From Galaxea fascicularis (Eukaryota; Cnidaria; Anthozoa; Scleractinia; Euphylliidae): a stretch of DNA of 64,000 nucleotides. This document shows, one piece after another, positions 46,901 to 57,104 of this stretch. Position 1 is the stretch's first letter. Every line of letters starts with the position of its first letter. The translations under genes and the position numbers were made by a program. The notes beneath the pieces were generated by a model. That model had not been told where the DNA came from. It ran no database searches and was given only the letters and a program-made list of their open reading frames with translations. The stretch lies in assembly GCA_948470475.1 (NCBI GenBank), contig OX419336.1, positions 35,851,876 to 35,915,875 on the forward strand, in the 5' to 3' direction.

Positions 46901-49568
46901 AGCTCGCATTCAAACTTGATGTAGACAGTAGCTAATTACAATAGATAATACAACAGGAGCAGGGTTTTCATTAAGAAATGAAGTAGCAGGAGGATTTTAT
47001 AAAGTAACAGGAGAATCTGGCCTCTCGGAAAAACATTTACTGTGTTTGTTGGGGGGGGGGGGGGGGAGTTTGTGTGATGAGCCAAAAGAATGTCTGCATA
47101 GGAGGCTAGGCTGCTACAGGCCATCAAAATTTAGCTGGAGAATTCCACGTAGTAGCTGGAGAATTCTCCAATCTCCAATGCCTAATGAACACCCTCAGGA
47201 GGTCAATAATTTCTTACCCTATACATGCGCATAATTATTTTGAGTTCAGTAGAAATGTGTTAAACATCCAGTAGTTACAGTGCACCTAGCCTTTAAAAAG
47301 TTAAGGTAAGGTTCACTATAATTTTTAATTTGAAATCTGCTTATTTGTGAATAAAGTATTAATCTGCATGAACTGAGATTCATAACCTTAATAACGTTCA
47401 GCAACAGACACCAAACTTTTTTTACTTTAAAAATTATATTTATTTAAATTTTTGCCATAATTTTTTTCTTTTCATTTTGACCTACAATCCTGGACAAAAT
47501 ATATTTTATTTAACTCAATATTTTACCAGGAACATCCAATTTAGCCAGGGCTAGTTTAAGTGGAGTCCTGAAATTCCTTGGGACAGTCCCAAATCATGCA
47601 TACAGTGCATATACTCAAGAATAAGACGAAATTTCAAAGGTACAGCCCTAGCCGATCTCCAGGGTAAACCACATGACTTACATTGGGAAAACAAAACATA
47701 CAAGCTAAAGAGGTCTACTGGAATTTCTGAGATGTAGGGTATCCCAGTAAAACCAGAGGTTTTGAAGGAAATCCATTTATGAAGGAATTTTCCAGAGGGA
47801 AAGAAGGAGGTGCTGATCAAGTCACATCTGAGTAGAATAAAATCTGCAACTTCGCAGCTCAGCCCATGCATATGGTTGAGTGTCTGGGAGCAAAACATTG
47901 TTTTTGATGCCCTCAGGATAAATTAAACTAACATTTGTCTCTGTTTTTTTCCATGCTAAAAATGTGTCACACTAATAGTAGTCATATTGGTAATTACATT
48001 TACATTAAAATTTAATCAGTAAGCTTCTGGCTTACGGGCATGCAGTTTAAGCTGTACATTAAAACCATGACATTAAAAAGCCAAAACTATGTAAAAACTA
48101 AAACTTGAATTTCAAAAAGCTAAAAGCAAAATCAACCACCATTTAAGTTTACATCGATCCTCACAAATTTGCATTTTGAGAGTGACAAACATTAATAACA
48201 TTTCTCGATAAACAAAAAAAATTATGAGACAGAATGATGAATACATGTTTACAATTAGACAGAACTTTCTCGTTTCACACATAGAAATTGGCCAAATTTG
48301 CCTCACTGTTTATCAACATCAAAATACTTGTAGCAATGACATAGCATGCGCAGTAAGACAAGAATGACCAACGAAATAGAAAGTTTTTTTTGGAGAACTA
48401 CATAACTTACTTTAAGTTCGAGACATTTTAAGAGGATGTGTGTGTGTTATAATATGTGTTATAATGTGTGTCATATACAGCAAGTATGTACAACAATTAG
48501 GGTTTGTTATTTCTGTATTGTTAATATTCCCAATAGCTTTGGCAACATCTTATTAATATTCCGTTGAGCTCAAGTTTAGTGTCAGTTTTCATTTGCTCGT
48601 CAAGAAATAAACTAAGATCTCTCTTCGTATTAAATGTCTCTGTGCTGTTATTACAGTGTGCTTGAAAATCTTAAACTTTTGGTGACCTTTTCTACTGGCA
48701 TCAATATTAAGCTTACGCTCTTTCCGTCTAAAAATTTAAGTGCGTGTAAAATTTAGATTTGCACCTCATTGGTCGTGAACAGATCACGTTAAATCCAAAA
48801 ATAATATCCTTTTGACTTCGTAAATCCTGGCCATTTTCCATCCGTTCCTTGTTTAAGAGTACGTGTTCTGCGAAAACCTTGCTAAGATATTTGAGTATAA
48901 ATCAAACATCCAAACGTCAAGTATACGTAACTTATGCGTTGGTTCTATGATCTCTGGTGTAACTTTGAGCTTACCTCTCTAACTCCAGTTTTAAAAGGCC
49001 CATAAATAACTATAATTATTTAACAAAAAAACTTCGATACCAATGAATTTCTGAAGAGCAAACTTACTTAAAACCCACGAAAACAAAACAAAGCAAGACA
49101 AAAGTTTACTTCGAGCAAAACAGCATTAAAAGTTGTCATTGAGATGACACAGCTGTACAGATAACGTACCTCTCCCGACTTGATATTTATTTGATGAGAT
49201 TCATCGTCCGAGTGTTTGTGTAAAATTGGCGGCACAGGGCTTTCTCTATCGACTAGTTTAATACCCGTTGTCGTAGCTGTATCTTGGTCCTTTTGGTTGC
49301 CAATCCCTTCAAAGCCAACAGGTGGAAGATTGTCACCATTTTGATCGCCGTGGTGATGGTAGGAAGGACCTGTCGGTGTGGCTGGTGGACCAGAGAAGGC
49401 GTTGTAGTCGTTCGTGCTAGGGCGATATAAGTCTTGTGACGGTGGAGGTGGATACCCAGTCCTGTTCTCGTGAGGTGGATAAGGTGCCTGATGCATTTCA
49501 AAACCTATCGGCTGGGCATTGGGCTGAAAACCCACATATGGGCCTGGTGGTGGACCGTAGCCCGCCAT
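25930..49568 (-). CDS. anoctamin (TMEM16 family), 27 coding exons
   Basis: Coding exons in transcript order: 49568-49170, 43986-43938, 43227-43097, 42522-42424, 41707-41565, 40890-40833, 40091-40040, 39896-39841, 38363-38307, 37905-37841, 37732-37689, 36725-36635, 36488-36383, 35132-35072, 34742-34660, 34159-34022, 32981-32820, 32420-32384, 31728-31617, 31231-31177, 30246-30149, 29700-29567, 29072-28920, 28640-28588, 28217-28003, 26963-26831, 26094-25930. Every junction is GT-AG and all phases agree: 2949 bases, 982 residues. The N-terminus is proline-rich ([10 protein letters not shown]). Anoctamin hallmarks follow: [60 protein letters not shown], a Cys-rich first extracellular loop, [30 protein letters not shown] and [10 protein letters not shown]. 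Residues 450-928 hold the membrane domain. Family members are calcium-activated chloride channels or lipid scramblases; sequence alone does not tell which. It resembles the ANO3-7 group most. The terminal exon encodes MIPDVPKEV and then a short hydrophilic tail. Confidence 0.93.
26285..26312. repeat. GCGT tetranucleotide repeat
   Basis: About six GCGT/TGCG units in the last intron of the anoctamin gene. Confidence 0.85.
27337..27537. mobile_element. self-complementary Penelope-terminus element with 13-base target duplication
   Basis: Arms of about 55 bases (27397-27450 and 27484-27538) are reverse complements with about one mismatch, containing ATTATCAACAGAGTTG and GACCACCGTACAGGGATT. The outer sequence GTGGTGCTGCGTCGGTGGGG and these arms resemble the terminal sequence of anthozoan Penelope-like elements as I know it, and part of it recurs near 63229-63275. 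A 13-base direct repeat, TCCCAGAGGGTTA, flanks it at 27324-27336 and 27538-27550. It lies in an anoctamin intron. Confidence 0.75.
28236..28264. repeat. ACGTT pentanucleotide repeat
   Basis: About five tandem ACGTT units in an anoctamin intron, some 20 bases before the acceptor of the exon that starts at 28217. Confidence 0.85.
28384..28410. repeat. GGACA pentanucleotide repeat
   Basis: Four to five GGACA units in an anoctamin intron. Confidence 0.8.
30283..30463. mobile_element. MITE with about 60-base arms
   Basis: The left arm (TAGGCCATTTCCGAG, then CGCTTGAGCCTCTAT) and the right arm are imperfect reverse complements, and both continue into TTTCAAAGCGAGTC. About 180 bases, intronic, no frame. 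The ends may carry a TA duplication. Confidence 0.75.
30655..30706. repeat. 7-base tandem repeat CAGGCTA
   Basis: Six to seven tandem CAGGCTA units in an anoctamin intron. Confidence 0.9.
31795..32084. mobile_element. MITE, about 290 bases
   Basis: The left end (CTTTCAGCTCACCTACAAGC, AATTGCAAAAAGAGTTGAGA) mirrors the right end (TCTCAACCTTTTTGCAACTG, CTTGTAGGTAAGCTGAAA). The centre has C-rich and G-rich runs (31891-31901 and 31961-31972) that also pair. Intronic in the anoctamin gene. Confidence 0.75.
33493..33563. repeat. inverted repeat, 16-base arms
   Basis: AAAACGTGGTAAGAAC and its near complement GTTCTTACCACATTTT flank a second short hairpin (GTCACACTACTCGTGTGAC). It lies in the anoctamin intron between exons 34022 and 32981. 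Confidence 0.65.
33597..33875 (-). mobile_element. tRNA-derived SINE (family B) with TTAA tail
   Basis: On the - strand the head reads GGATGGCCGAGTGG near 33868 (A box) and GGGTTCAAATC (B box), a Leu/Ser-tRNA-like arrangement. The unit ends in a run of about eight TTAA units (33597-33622 region), typical of a SINE tail made of short tandem repeats. It is unrelated to family A at 25300. Confidence 0.75.
34527..34621. mobile_element. short MITE, about 95 bases
   Basis: CCATGGAATATCCCATTTG and its imperfect complement (CTCCTGGGATAGTCCATGG) bound a small hairpin ending close to the anoctamin exon at 34660. Confidence 0.6.
35571..35690. mobile_element. MITE, about 120 bases
   Basis: About 50-base arms: GGCCCGGTTCAATCGTCGAA and onward pair with the right arm ending AAACCGGGCC. 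Intronic. Confidence 0.75.
35783..35975. mobile_element. MITE, about 190 bases
   Basis: The arms share TACTCAATGTTGTACCCAAT, with TTCAAA after it, in inverted orientation at the two ends. Intronic. Confidence 0.75.
36061..36335. mobile_element. MITE, about 275 bases, with nested hairpin
   Basis: Perfect 20-base terminal arms (GTTAATAGAGGGGAATGGTT at 36061-36080 and its complement at 36316-36335). A second inverted pair, GACCGTGCAAAA and TTTTGTGCACGGTC, is nested inside. It ends about 50 bases from the anoctamin exon at 36383. Confidence 0.8.
39226..39430. mobile_element. MITE, about 205 bases
   Basis: The left end AGGGACTGGTCATTATTTAG and the right end (complement, reading to AGTCCCT at 39430) share about 40 bases of complementarity including GGTGCAAAT. 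Intronic. Confidence 0.75.
40278..40378. repeat. inverted repeat, 15-base perfect arms
   Basis: AGATTTGAGTGCTGA at 40278-40292 and its complement at 40364-40378, in an anoctamin intron. Confidence 0.6.
42018..42211. repeat. two adjacent inverted repeats
   Basis: The first (about 42018-42145) pairs GTTTTATCTCTGG/TTTTCCTTTGTTT with a diverged complement. The second (about 42164-42211) is a near-perfect palindrome of 22-base arms centred on AATAATAATTATTACTG with one indel. Both are AT-rich and intronic. Confidence 0.65.
45465..46802. mobile_element. 1.34-kb near-perfect palindromic foldback element
   Basis: The left arm 45465 to about 46080 and right arm about 46180 to 46802 are reverse complements. 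A 74-residue chance frame occurs identically on + (45504-45728) and on - (46539-46763), so that part of the arms is essentially identical. The unpaired centre is only about 90 bases. Termini are TATGGCG/CGCCATA. A six-base direct repeat CCTGGC flanks it at 45459-45464 and 46803-46808, which suggests a target duplication. There is no transposase. An inverted-duplication assembly error is an alternative, but the flanking repeat argues against it. Confidence 0.8.
47051..47068. repeat. poly-G run
   Basis: About 17-18 consecutive G on the + strand in the first anoctamin intron. The exact length is likely to be unreliable in any assembly. Confidence 0.8.
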
Positions 49569-49989
49569 CTTGATTACCAGTGTTTACCAAGGGCAATGCA
49601 AACAGTTCGAATCGGAAATCTTCGGAAGCAGATCGGATCCAGTCGGAAATTAAGGAATTGCTTATTTCCCAGTACAGGACGGCTCAACGTTTGTTGTGGA
49701 TTTGCCGATTTGCTTCTCTGCGAGTTTTCCGATGCCATGATATAAACAGGTAACTTTTAAAAATAATGGTTAGGTTCACCTCACTTAAAAGGCTTCGGAT
49801 CGAGCTGAGAAGCGAGGTGACAATAGAAAAGACAACAAAGCATTGAAGTAAGTCATTTTTATTGCAAAAAAATCGAAAATTTGGCTATAATGTCGATTAA
49901 CGTTTTTCCCCATAAAAACCTTTATAAATTCAAGCCGTTGTAACATCGTGAGTCACATCGTGAACTTGGGCCACCTGTGCTTATCTCCG

Positions 49990-51790
49990 CACGTTTTAAA
50001 AGAGCGACGCAAGGCAGGCAAGGTAGGCAGGGGTTTATCCAGTCGTGCATTTAGAGCAAACACAGCGTCACGATAACAAAACTGTGATTTAACTGGCAGC
50101 CAGTGTAACGCTTTTGAGGCTGAAGTCATATGGTCGAACTTTCTGGTATTACTGAATTCGGCAGCGAAGTTCTCACGGTTGCTTTGGAGTTAAAGGATCG
50201 AGGTTCTTTAGTACAGCTGTTAGTAGTTGCTGCGTTTGACCAGACCGACAAACAATAAAACAATTTGTTGAAAACTAAAGCGTTGATTATTATTGTTAGA
50301 GTGTTGGCCTGCTATATGCGTAACGCGACTAATTTGAGCTGGACTAGGCACGCAGGACGAAAAAAGGGTTTTGAGAATATGATCATAAAAGGTGAGGTTC
50401 GGGTCAAATATAACGCCGAGGTCTTTTACGGGTGAGAGTTCCTTTACGGGCTAGTGTTCTTAAGGAAAGACGGACGCCAGGAAGTTTGGAGAGCAGCTCA
50501 CGACTTCCATATATCATGAGCTTTATCTTACCTGGATTCAGGAGATGATGATTGTCAGTCAAAACACCAGTTACAGCGTTGTACAAATTCTTAAGAGATC
50601 GTGGAGTTTCAGTTCCAACGTACGGTTTCTCTCCATATAAAGATAAAGAAACCGTTGGAACTGAAACTCCACGAAAACCCTTCAAATCGGCCCAAGAACC
50701 ACACAGGACACAAAGAGTACCACAACGGAGTTAAGGTGAGAAGTTTTTATTGAAAATCGTTGCTAATTTTTCCTTAAAATTCGATACGCATTTCCTCCCA
50801 TACAAAGCCTTTTAATTTCACCATTACGCTGGTGTTACATTACAAAGGTCAACACAGACCTTAGAGCTTAGGCTACCTGTGCATTGACCAGACAACACTT
50901 CTGACACTTGCGACTTCGCAACATTCCACGGGCATAAAATTGAATTGATTAGCCTCGGGCTGTTTCCTAGGAACAAAGGCCGACTTCGAATGATCATAAT
51001 CACATTGGCTTGCAAGAGAATTAATTTTGTCAACAGTCTCTCGTGCAACCGAGGTGAAAAACGATTAAACGCGTTTGCTACCCCGGCTCTGTCATCCCTG
51101 CTGTAGGATCTCTCGCTGGCAGATTTATTAGGAATACACGATCGGTTTGTTTTCCACAAACAACTTGAATTATTGGGATTGGTCTTGATTTGATCCCCTA
51201 CAGACGTATTCTCGTTCTGCTAGCCTATTAAATTTCTCGCCGTTAACTTCACGCTTAATTTAAGATTCTTGTTTTCCTCCAAAGCGTTGGGATCTCCGAC
51301 CTTCTTCTCGCTAGCTTCTGCCAGTAGTCCCTTACTTTCATAAGCTCTCTGATTTCATTCGTAATGTACGGGTTTGGTCGGCCACGCAGTTCAGTGATGG
51401 TTCTCACACTGTGCATGTTCGTCCAGTATTTCGTTGAATACGAGATTAAAGCATGAAGGCTGTAGTTAACTTCGTCGAAACAATCAACAACAGACCACGG
51501 GATTGTTAGTCGAGAAACTTGTCGTGCAGGAAAGCCTCATGCCAGTGATACTTCTTGAAACAGTCCAAAACGTTGGCTTAGGACCTTGACGCTTAAGTTT
51601 AAGAACGGCATAGACTAAATCATGATCGCTAATGGAGACTGGCATGACCTTTGCCGCTCTTACCAAGTTCTTGTTCGTCAGGGTTGCGGATGATTCAGTG
51701 ACCCTTGTCGGTTTAACTTCATCATTTGAGTTAAATTGAGTAAGGTACAAAAATTAAGAAGGGATTGCGATGCAGAGTCGGGCGGTTTTA
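49990..51790 (-). pseudogene. degenerate non-LTR retrotransposon (LINE), endonuclease to RT end
   Basis: On the - strand, 51760-51480 reads VKPTRVTESSATLTNKNLV and VMPVSISDHDLVYAVLKLKR, the C-terminal block of an APE-type endonuclease. Decayed sequence follows. At 50690-50404 it reads NHHLLNPGKIKLMIYGSREL and LLSKLPGVRLSL, which matches the LINE reverse transcriptase region after the catalytic YADD. Below 50400 the RT C-terminal region continues with stops (CLSVWSNAATTN). The order is correct for one element on the - strand, so it is probably a single old insertion of the CR1/L2/Rex type. It lies between the two candidate first exons of the anoctamin gene. Confidence 0.75.
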
Positions 51791-51998
51791 GAAGATTACA
51801 GTTCAGGTCGCTTAAGGTTTATTTAATGACATGACAGAAATAACAGCATCACTAACTCCGCATCAAAGCAGTACAGTACAAAATCAGGTCACATTTTGGC
51901 AAAGCACAGTGTTGAACGACGTGTTGTTGAATAAGACAGCGCAAAATTTGTCACTCTACCCAATAACTAACGTGGATAAAAACTTAACGCCTGGTTAC

Positions 51999-52313
51999 CT
52001 TTGTGTCCTCGTCCTCTTTGGCAATCCATTCAAAGCCCACATAGGGAAGTTTAACACCATTTTCACTGATCTCGCCCTCGTACTGATGGTACGGATGCGT
52101 GGTGGATGTTGCCGGTAAACTAACGGCGATGTCGTAATTGGCATTCAAGTTACATGTAGGTTGATAAGTGTCTTGAGAGGGAGGTAGCGGACTCCCAGCT
52201 GGTCTGTTATCTTCAGCTGGAGGATTATCTAACTGGAACCTTTCAAAACCAATGGGCTGAACACTGGACTGAAAACCCAAATATGGGCCAGGCGGTGGAC
52301 CGACACCCGCCAT
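51999..52313 (-). CDS. duplicated or alternative first exon of the anoctamin gene
   Basis: A 105-codon frame starts with MAGVGPPPGPYLGFQSSVQP and parallels the first anoctamin exon ([20 protein letters not shown]). Shared features continue: IGFE, PPSQD, YH-rich segment, and PYVGFE against PPVGFE. It ends at a GTAACC donor in the same phase (0) as the exon at 49170, so it could splice directly to the exon at 43986 and give a 954-residue protein. It could therefore be an alternative promoter and first exon, or a relic of a partial duplication. No stop or frameshift is present. No downstream anoctamin exons are duplicated with it. Confidence 0.65.
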
Positions 52314-52481
52314 CTTGAAGTCGGTGTGTTATAAAAAGTTCCCTCATGTACAAGTCCCCTGGGAAATAGAATTGCACAATATAGAAACCAGAGCGTGCCG
52401 GGAATCGCATGCATTGAGAAGAAACAGAACAAATTCATGATATTGAGCTTCCACATAAAAAGAATACAATAGAATAAACAA

Positions 52482-53395
52482 TGATAAGACTAAGAGCAAA
52501 GTCCAAGGTTCAGGTGAGATGCCTGCGTGACTTCCTCGTCGGAGGCGATGCAGCAGTCACCGCTGCAGACCTTCAGCAGCTCATGACGCGATTTAGCGAG
52601 GCTTACCAACACTTCGGACTCACCATCATGCCACAGGTCATGGGCCAGGGTGTGGATATGCCATCCAGTATCAGCATCTCATGGCATAAGCTAGATGTCG
52701 TCCATGACTTTGTGTACTAGGTTCCACGATCTCCGACTCCCGTCTCACTCGACACGGAGCTTAACAAGTGCATCGGCAAGGCAGCTAACACCATTTCCAG
52801 GCTGACGAAGAGGGTGTGGACTAATGACAAGCGAGTATACCAAGATCCAGGTCTACAGAGCTTGTGTCGTGAGCACTCTGCTGTATGGCAGTGAGTCCTG
52901 GACTCTTCGTACCCGACAGGAAAGAAGGATCAACGCCTTTCACATGCGACAAATCCTGCACATTACGTGGCAGGATGAACTCACAAAACAGCAGTGTCTT
53001 GGAGAGAGCTGGTATCGTCAGTATGGAAAACTTGCACAAGGAAAGCGTTCCACAGGCAGACCCTAATTACGCTTGAAGGGTGTGTGCAAAAGAGATTTCA
53101 AGGCCTTGGATGTCAACCTCACCACATGGAAAACTGTAGCCGCGGATCAAACGGCCTGGAGGCAGACTGTTAAAAAAGATCTCCTCAGCTTCGGAGACGC
53201 ATTAGCTGATCAGTCAGTAGCGAAGAGGCAGAAGAGGAAAGCCCTACACCAGGCGGGCAGACCAGCAACAAACTTCACCGGTGCACAGTGGAGAAGAGGC
53301 TGCTACTCCCGCATCGGCCTGTCCAGTCACACCGGACGCTCTGTCAGATCTGTTACCCAACGCGCAACACCATAGTCTTCCGAGGCTGACGGATG
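52482..53395 (+). pseudogene. RTE-like LINE remnant, RT C-terminal half
   Basis: Across shifting + frames it reads LRDFLVGGDAAVTAADLQQL (degenerate version of the ADD catalytic block), LDVVHDFVY, IGKAANTISRLTKRVW, ACVVSTLLYGSESW, RQERRINAFHMRQILHITWQ and GVCKRDFKALDVN, then CYSRIGLSSHTGR. This is the ordered C-terminal half of an RTE-type reverse transcriptase. Stops and frame changes mark it as dead. It begins about 170 bases upstream of the duplicated anoctamin exon, on the opposite strand. Confidence 0.85.
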
Positions 53396-53773
53396 CCTTC
53401 TATAATAGACTAAGAATTTCTCCTAAAACGAATGCTGTATTGTCCTGAGAGAGAACAAGAGTTAAAATCAGGGTTTCCAGAACTTTTCCAGGGTCGGCTT
53501 TTCAAGACCTTAGAAAGTTTTGTCCAGAACTAGTGACGCTCAAATGAGTATTTTTCAGTTATTAGACCTTCTTTCAAGAAAACGCAACTCTTGAGTTTAC
53601 TGATTTCCAGGATTTTCTTAGGCGACGTCCTTCCATTTTCCAGGACTTTCCAGTCCTGGCAAATGCTAGACGAAAACCGGTCATTCTCAGCAATGGGAAT
53701 GGTGTCATGGTGTAACCTATTCGCTCTTGCGAAGCTTTTGTAATCCCAGTACGGTGGCCATTTACATTTAGCA

Positions 53774-53883
53774 AGGAGAGCAGGGTTGGCGCAGTGGTGA
53801 GACAACTCGTCTTCCACCACTGTGGCCTGGGTTCGATTCCCGGACTCGACGTCACATGTGAGTTGAGTTTGTTGTTGGTTCTC

Positions 53884-53885
<2 letters not shown>
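53774..53885 (+). mobile_element. tRNA-derived SINE (family A), copy 2
   Basis: Same A-box (GGCGCAGTGGTGAGA), B box GGTTCGATTCC at 53830-53840 and tail (CGGACTCGACGTCA, TTGTTGTTGGTTCTC) as the copy at 25300. It runs straight into a TAA microsatellite, which is probably its tail. Confidence 0.85.

Positions 53886-53934
<49 letters not shown>
53885..53934. repeat. TAA microsatellite
   Basis: About 16 uninterrupted TAA/AAT units directly after the SINE. Confidence 0.95.
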
Positions 53935-53938
<4 letters not shown>

Positions 53939-54774
53939 CTTATATTGCGCTTTTTCTATAAAAGTACTTAAAAGCGCATTACAATATTATTAATAAACTA
54001 AATTTTAAAAACCAGTAAAATTACCCGGTAAAATTACCACAATTACAATATTTACAATTCCAGAGTAATTAGTAACATATAGAGTTTTTAAAAATCAAAA
54101 TATTAAATTGAATGAATAAATAATCTAACTAAAAGCCTTTTTAAATAAATATGTTTTAACAGAGCGTTTGAAAGAGTCAATTGATGTTTTCTCTTCTCTG
54201 CTCCGACGCAGCATTACCCCCTGTATTCATGGTGTAACCTGGCCTGCAAGCAAGCCAGGCTCTCATACTGATCTCACGTGAAACTCCAAAAGACAGCTTG
54301 CTCGCGGGCAACGCGTGGCGACAATTCCAAAACCTTTCTTATGCGATAATTGAATTTGTGATACTGTCTTGGGACCCTACTGGAGTTCTTCGTCGCCGCT
54401 TTAACATTTATTACAAGCTCTTTTTACGTTTACGTGGGATGCCTGTGGCAGACCACTTTATAAAATCGGTTCGTTTTGCGGTTTTCTCGACAAATCGACA
54501 CTGTTTTTTTAATTTTTTTAGATATTTGAAATGCTTTGCATTGTCCTTAGCTGCTAGTGACAACCAGAAACAACAAAACAGTGAAAGCATTATATCATAG
54601 CTTGAAAGTATTTATATTCTGCGATTTGATTGGGACCGACGAGCAATCGCGTTCAAGGCCACGTCGTAACATGATAAAGGTGAAATGACTGTGAAATTTT
54701 ACTGTGTGCCCCAAAATTTTGGTATGTACTTTAAGTAAGGTTATTAAAGTGTATCATAAATGTAAATTGTAAAG

Positions 54775-55345
54775 GCATGTATTGCAATGTATAGCCATGT
54801 ATCGCCATATATTGCCATGAATTGCCATGTATACCCATGTATCGCCATATATTGCCATGTATAGCCATGTATACCCATTTATTGCCATGTATAGCCATGT
54901 ATAACCATGTATAGCCGTGTATACCCGTATATTGCCATGTATAGCCATGTATAGCCATGTCTACCATGTATTGCCATGTTTTGCCAAGTAGAAGGAGGTA
55001 TAGCCATGTATAGCCATGTATACTCATTTATTGCCATGTATAGCCATGTATAGCCATGTATAGCCATGTATAGCCATGTATAGCCATGTATTGTCATGTA
55101 TTGCCATGTATAACCATGTATAGCCACGTATACCCATTTATTGCCATGTATAGCCATGTATAACCATGTATAGCCATGTATTGCCATGTACAACCATGTG
55201 TACCCATGTATTGCCATGTATAGTCATGTATAGCCATGTATAGCCTTGTACAGGCATATATTACTATGTATAGCCATGTTTTGCCATGTATAGCCATGAA
55301 AAGCGTGTATAGCCATTTATTATCTTGAATTGCCATGTTAAGACA
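54775..55345 (+). repeat. 10-base minisatellite, left array
   Basis: Roughly 57 units of TAGCCATGTA with frequent variants (TTGCCATGTA, TACCCATGTA, TAACCATGTA). Because three units make 30 bases, all frames stay open over long stretches, so the apparent proteins here are not genes. Confidence 0.9.
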
Positions 55346-55615
55346 TCTATAGCCAGCATCTCACTGGCTTTAATTTTGGAGCAGAACGTTGTTTTTGTTC
55401 TGGAAATCAAAAGGGAACAATCACGAAACTGACGTTCGCTGCTTTAAGATCTCCCTATCATTTTTTCCCTATCATTTATAGTGATTATCACGTTCTACTC
55501 TGAGCTGCATACTGTACAGATGGGTGGGCGACGCCATTCCTTTCACAAATCCTGGCATTTGTTAAATTAATGCATGAATGAGTTGGCTCTGAGGTTATTT
55601 GATTTGTGAATCAGG

Positions 55616-55900
55616 GTGACCAGGGTCTCTTTCCACAGTTTTGGTAAGGCACCAGACAAAAGCGGTTTATTAAAGATCTCGCATACTGATGGAGACAGTT
55701 CTGAGGCACATTCGACCAGGACACGAGTAGCCAGACTGTCAGGGCCAAGTCTACTTTAAAGTTGTCGTTACCCGAAGATTGTGACAAACGATTATTTCGC
55801 AGTTTTTCATCTTGCATTACTACTCCATCAAGGCATCTATCAAGAGTAAGACCTCCTGTTAAACTGCCTGACACAATAAGTTGATTTTCGTCAGTTCCAT
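55616..55900 (-). pseudogene. LINE reverse transcriptase fragment
   Basis: The - strand reads LATRVLVECASELSPSVCE and IFNKPLLSGALPKLWKE, the conserved block at the start of LINE reverse transcriptases. The upstream part is frameshifted. It sits in the middle of the foldback element 54720-57502. Confidence 0.75.
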
Positions 55901-56734
55901 TCTGTGGAACACTGATACATTCTGTAGCTTTGTAAAGACGAAATAAAAGAACTATACTACGTGCAGAGGTCTCGTCGTATTGCCATTATTTTCAGTCCTA
56001 GCCATTCGCGGCTCCTGGGAGGAGCAGTTATCGGAATAAGTTTTGCGCGCCAAAGATATTTCGCTTGATGTCTGGAAGAAAAAATTTGAAAGTCTCAGGG
56101 CTCAAATGGTTATGTTGTTTTAAGTCATCCAATGAAACGGACCATAACCCACTGAAACAATAAACAAGCCAATGAAATGAACGTCATTCTTTAATCGATC
56201 ATTATCTTCACTAAACAGTACACGTTTGTTTTTTTTTTATAAGAACCTCTTTTGTAAGAACGTTGAGGCTGACAATGGACATCCCTATTTTGCTCATCTA
56301 TTTTTGAAATGAGTAGGATACCATGTACACAAGAACTTTTTCTGCGTTTTCACTGTAACATCTTGTGACTTTATGTCGCGTTGTGAGACTCTATGTTCCG
56401 TACTTTTTGTAAAGCTTAATGTACTAGCAGTTGGTTGGCGCGACATGGTGTGTATATCATGTAATTTAAGAACACCTTAAGAACGTTTTCAGGTTCAAAT
56501 CGTGAGAAAAATAAGAACATCAAGCCTCAGCTCCAAAATTAAACGTTTTTATAAAAAAGAATGTGTTCAGGAACATAACAATATGAAAAAAAAAAACAAT
56601 GTGAAAAAGCAATATGAAATGGAAACACTTATCATAAGTTAGTTTTGGCCTAAACATAGCGTTAGGTTTGTCTTTTGATCAAACGTCTGGCCTGTTTTTC
56701 CTATATCCAGGCTTTAAAGACTTACACACAACCA

Positions 56735-56850
56735 TGGCATACATGGCAATACATGGGAATGCATGGCAATACATGGCTACACATGACTACACATGGCAAT
56801 ACATGGCAATACATGATTATGCATGGCAATACATAGCAATACATGGCAAT
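56735..56850 (+). repeat. 10-base minisatellite, right array part 1
   Basis: About 12 units of ACATGGCAAT/ACATGGCTAC, inverted relative to the left array. Confidence 0.85.
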
Positions 56851-56868
56851 ACCCGACTTTCTCTGTCC

Positions 56869-57060
56869 GACCTCGTAGCTTAGTCGGCAGAGCAACGGTA
56901 GATCTAATCCGGAGGTCGTGGGTTCGATTCCCACCGAGGTCATAAGAATTTTTTCTTTGCCTCGTGTGGTTCCCTGATACCCTTTACTAGGGCTAACGCC
57001 CAGTGGGTTTTTCATGGGTTTCTCTAGCACTTTAACTTACACTGCAGAATTAATTCCCTG
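56869..57060 (+). mobile_element. tRNA-derived SINE (family C) with intact tRNA-like head
   Basis: Bases 56869-56941 fold as a 73-nt tRNA-like unit. The acceptor arms GACCTCG and CGAGGTC pair perfectly, the D arm is GCTTAGTCGGCAGAGC, and the T arm is GTGGGTTCGATTCCCAC. The anticodon stem pairs only three bases (CGG/CCG) around a swollen loop, so it is not a functional tRNA. The body (GGGCTAACGCCCAGTGGG, TCTCTAGCACTTTAACTTAC) continues to about 57060. It interrupts the right minisatellite array. Confidence 0.75.
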
Positions 57061-57104
57061 TTTCACCACTTGTGTTCATAGTGCTACGCGGCACAACATA
57101 TATA

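Larger units (their letters stand above)
43987..49169 (-). other. first (5.2-kb) intron of the anoctamin gene
   Basis: It runs from donor GTACGT at 49169 to acceptor GACAG at 43987. It contains the 1.3-kb palindrome at 45465-46802 and an 18-base G run near 47051-47068. I see no gene. The small open frames at 47551-47898 and 48112-48306 have no recognisable content. Confidence 0.8.

Noticed and set aside
54731..55336. Long open frames encoding repeats of MAIHGYTWLY type, and the mirrored ones at 57014-57453
   Set aside because: They are direct translation of a 10-base minisatellite; three units make 30 bases, so frames stay open by arithmetic.
56869..56941. A functional tRNA gene
   Set aside because: Acceptor and T arms are perfect, but the anticodon stem pairs only three bases and a SINE body follows.
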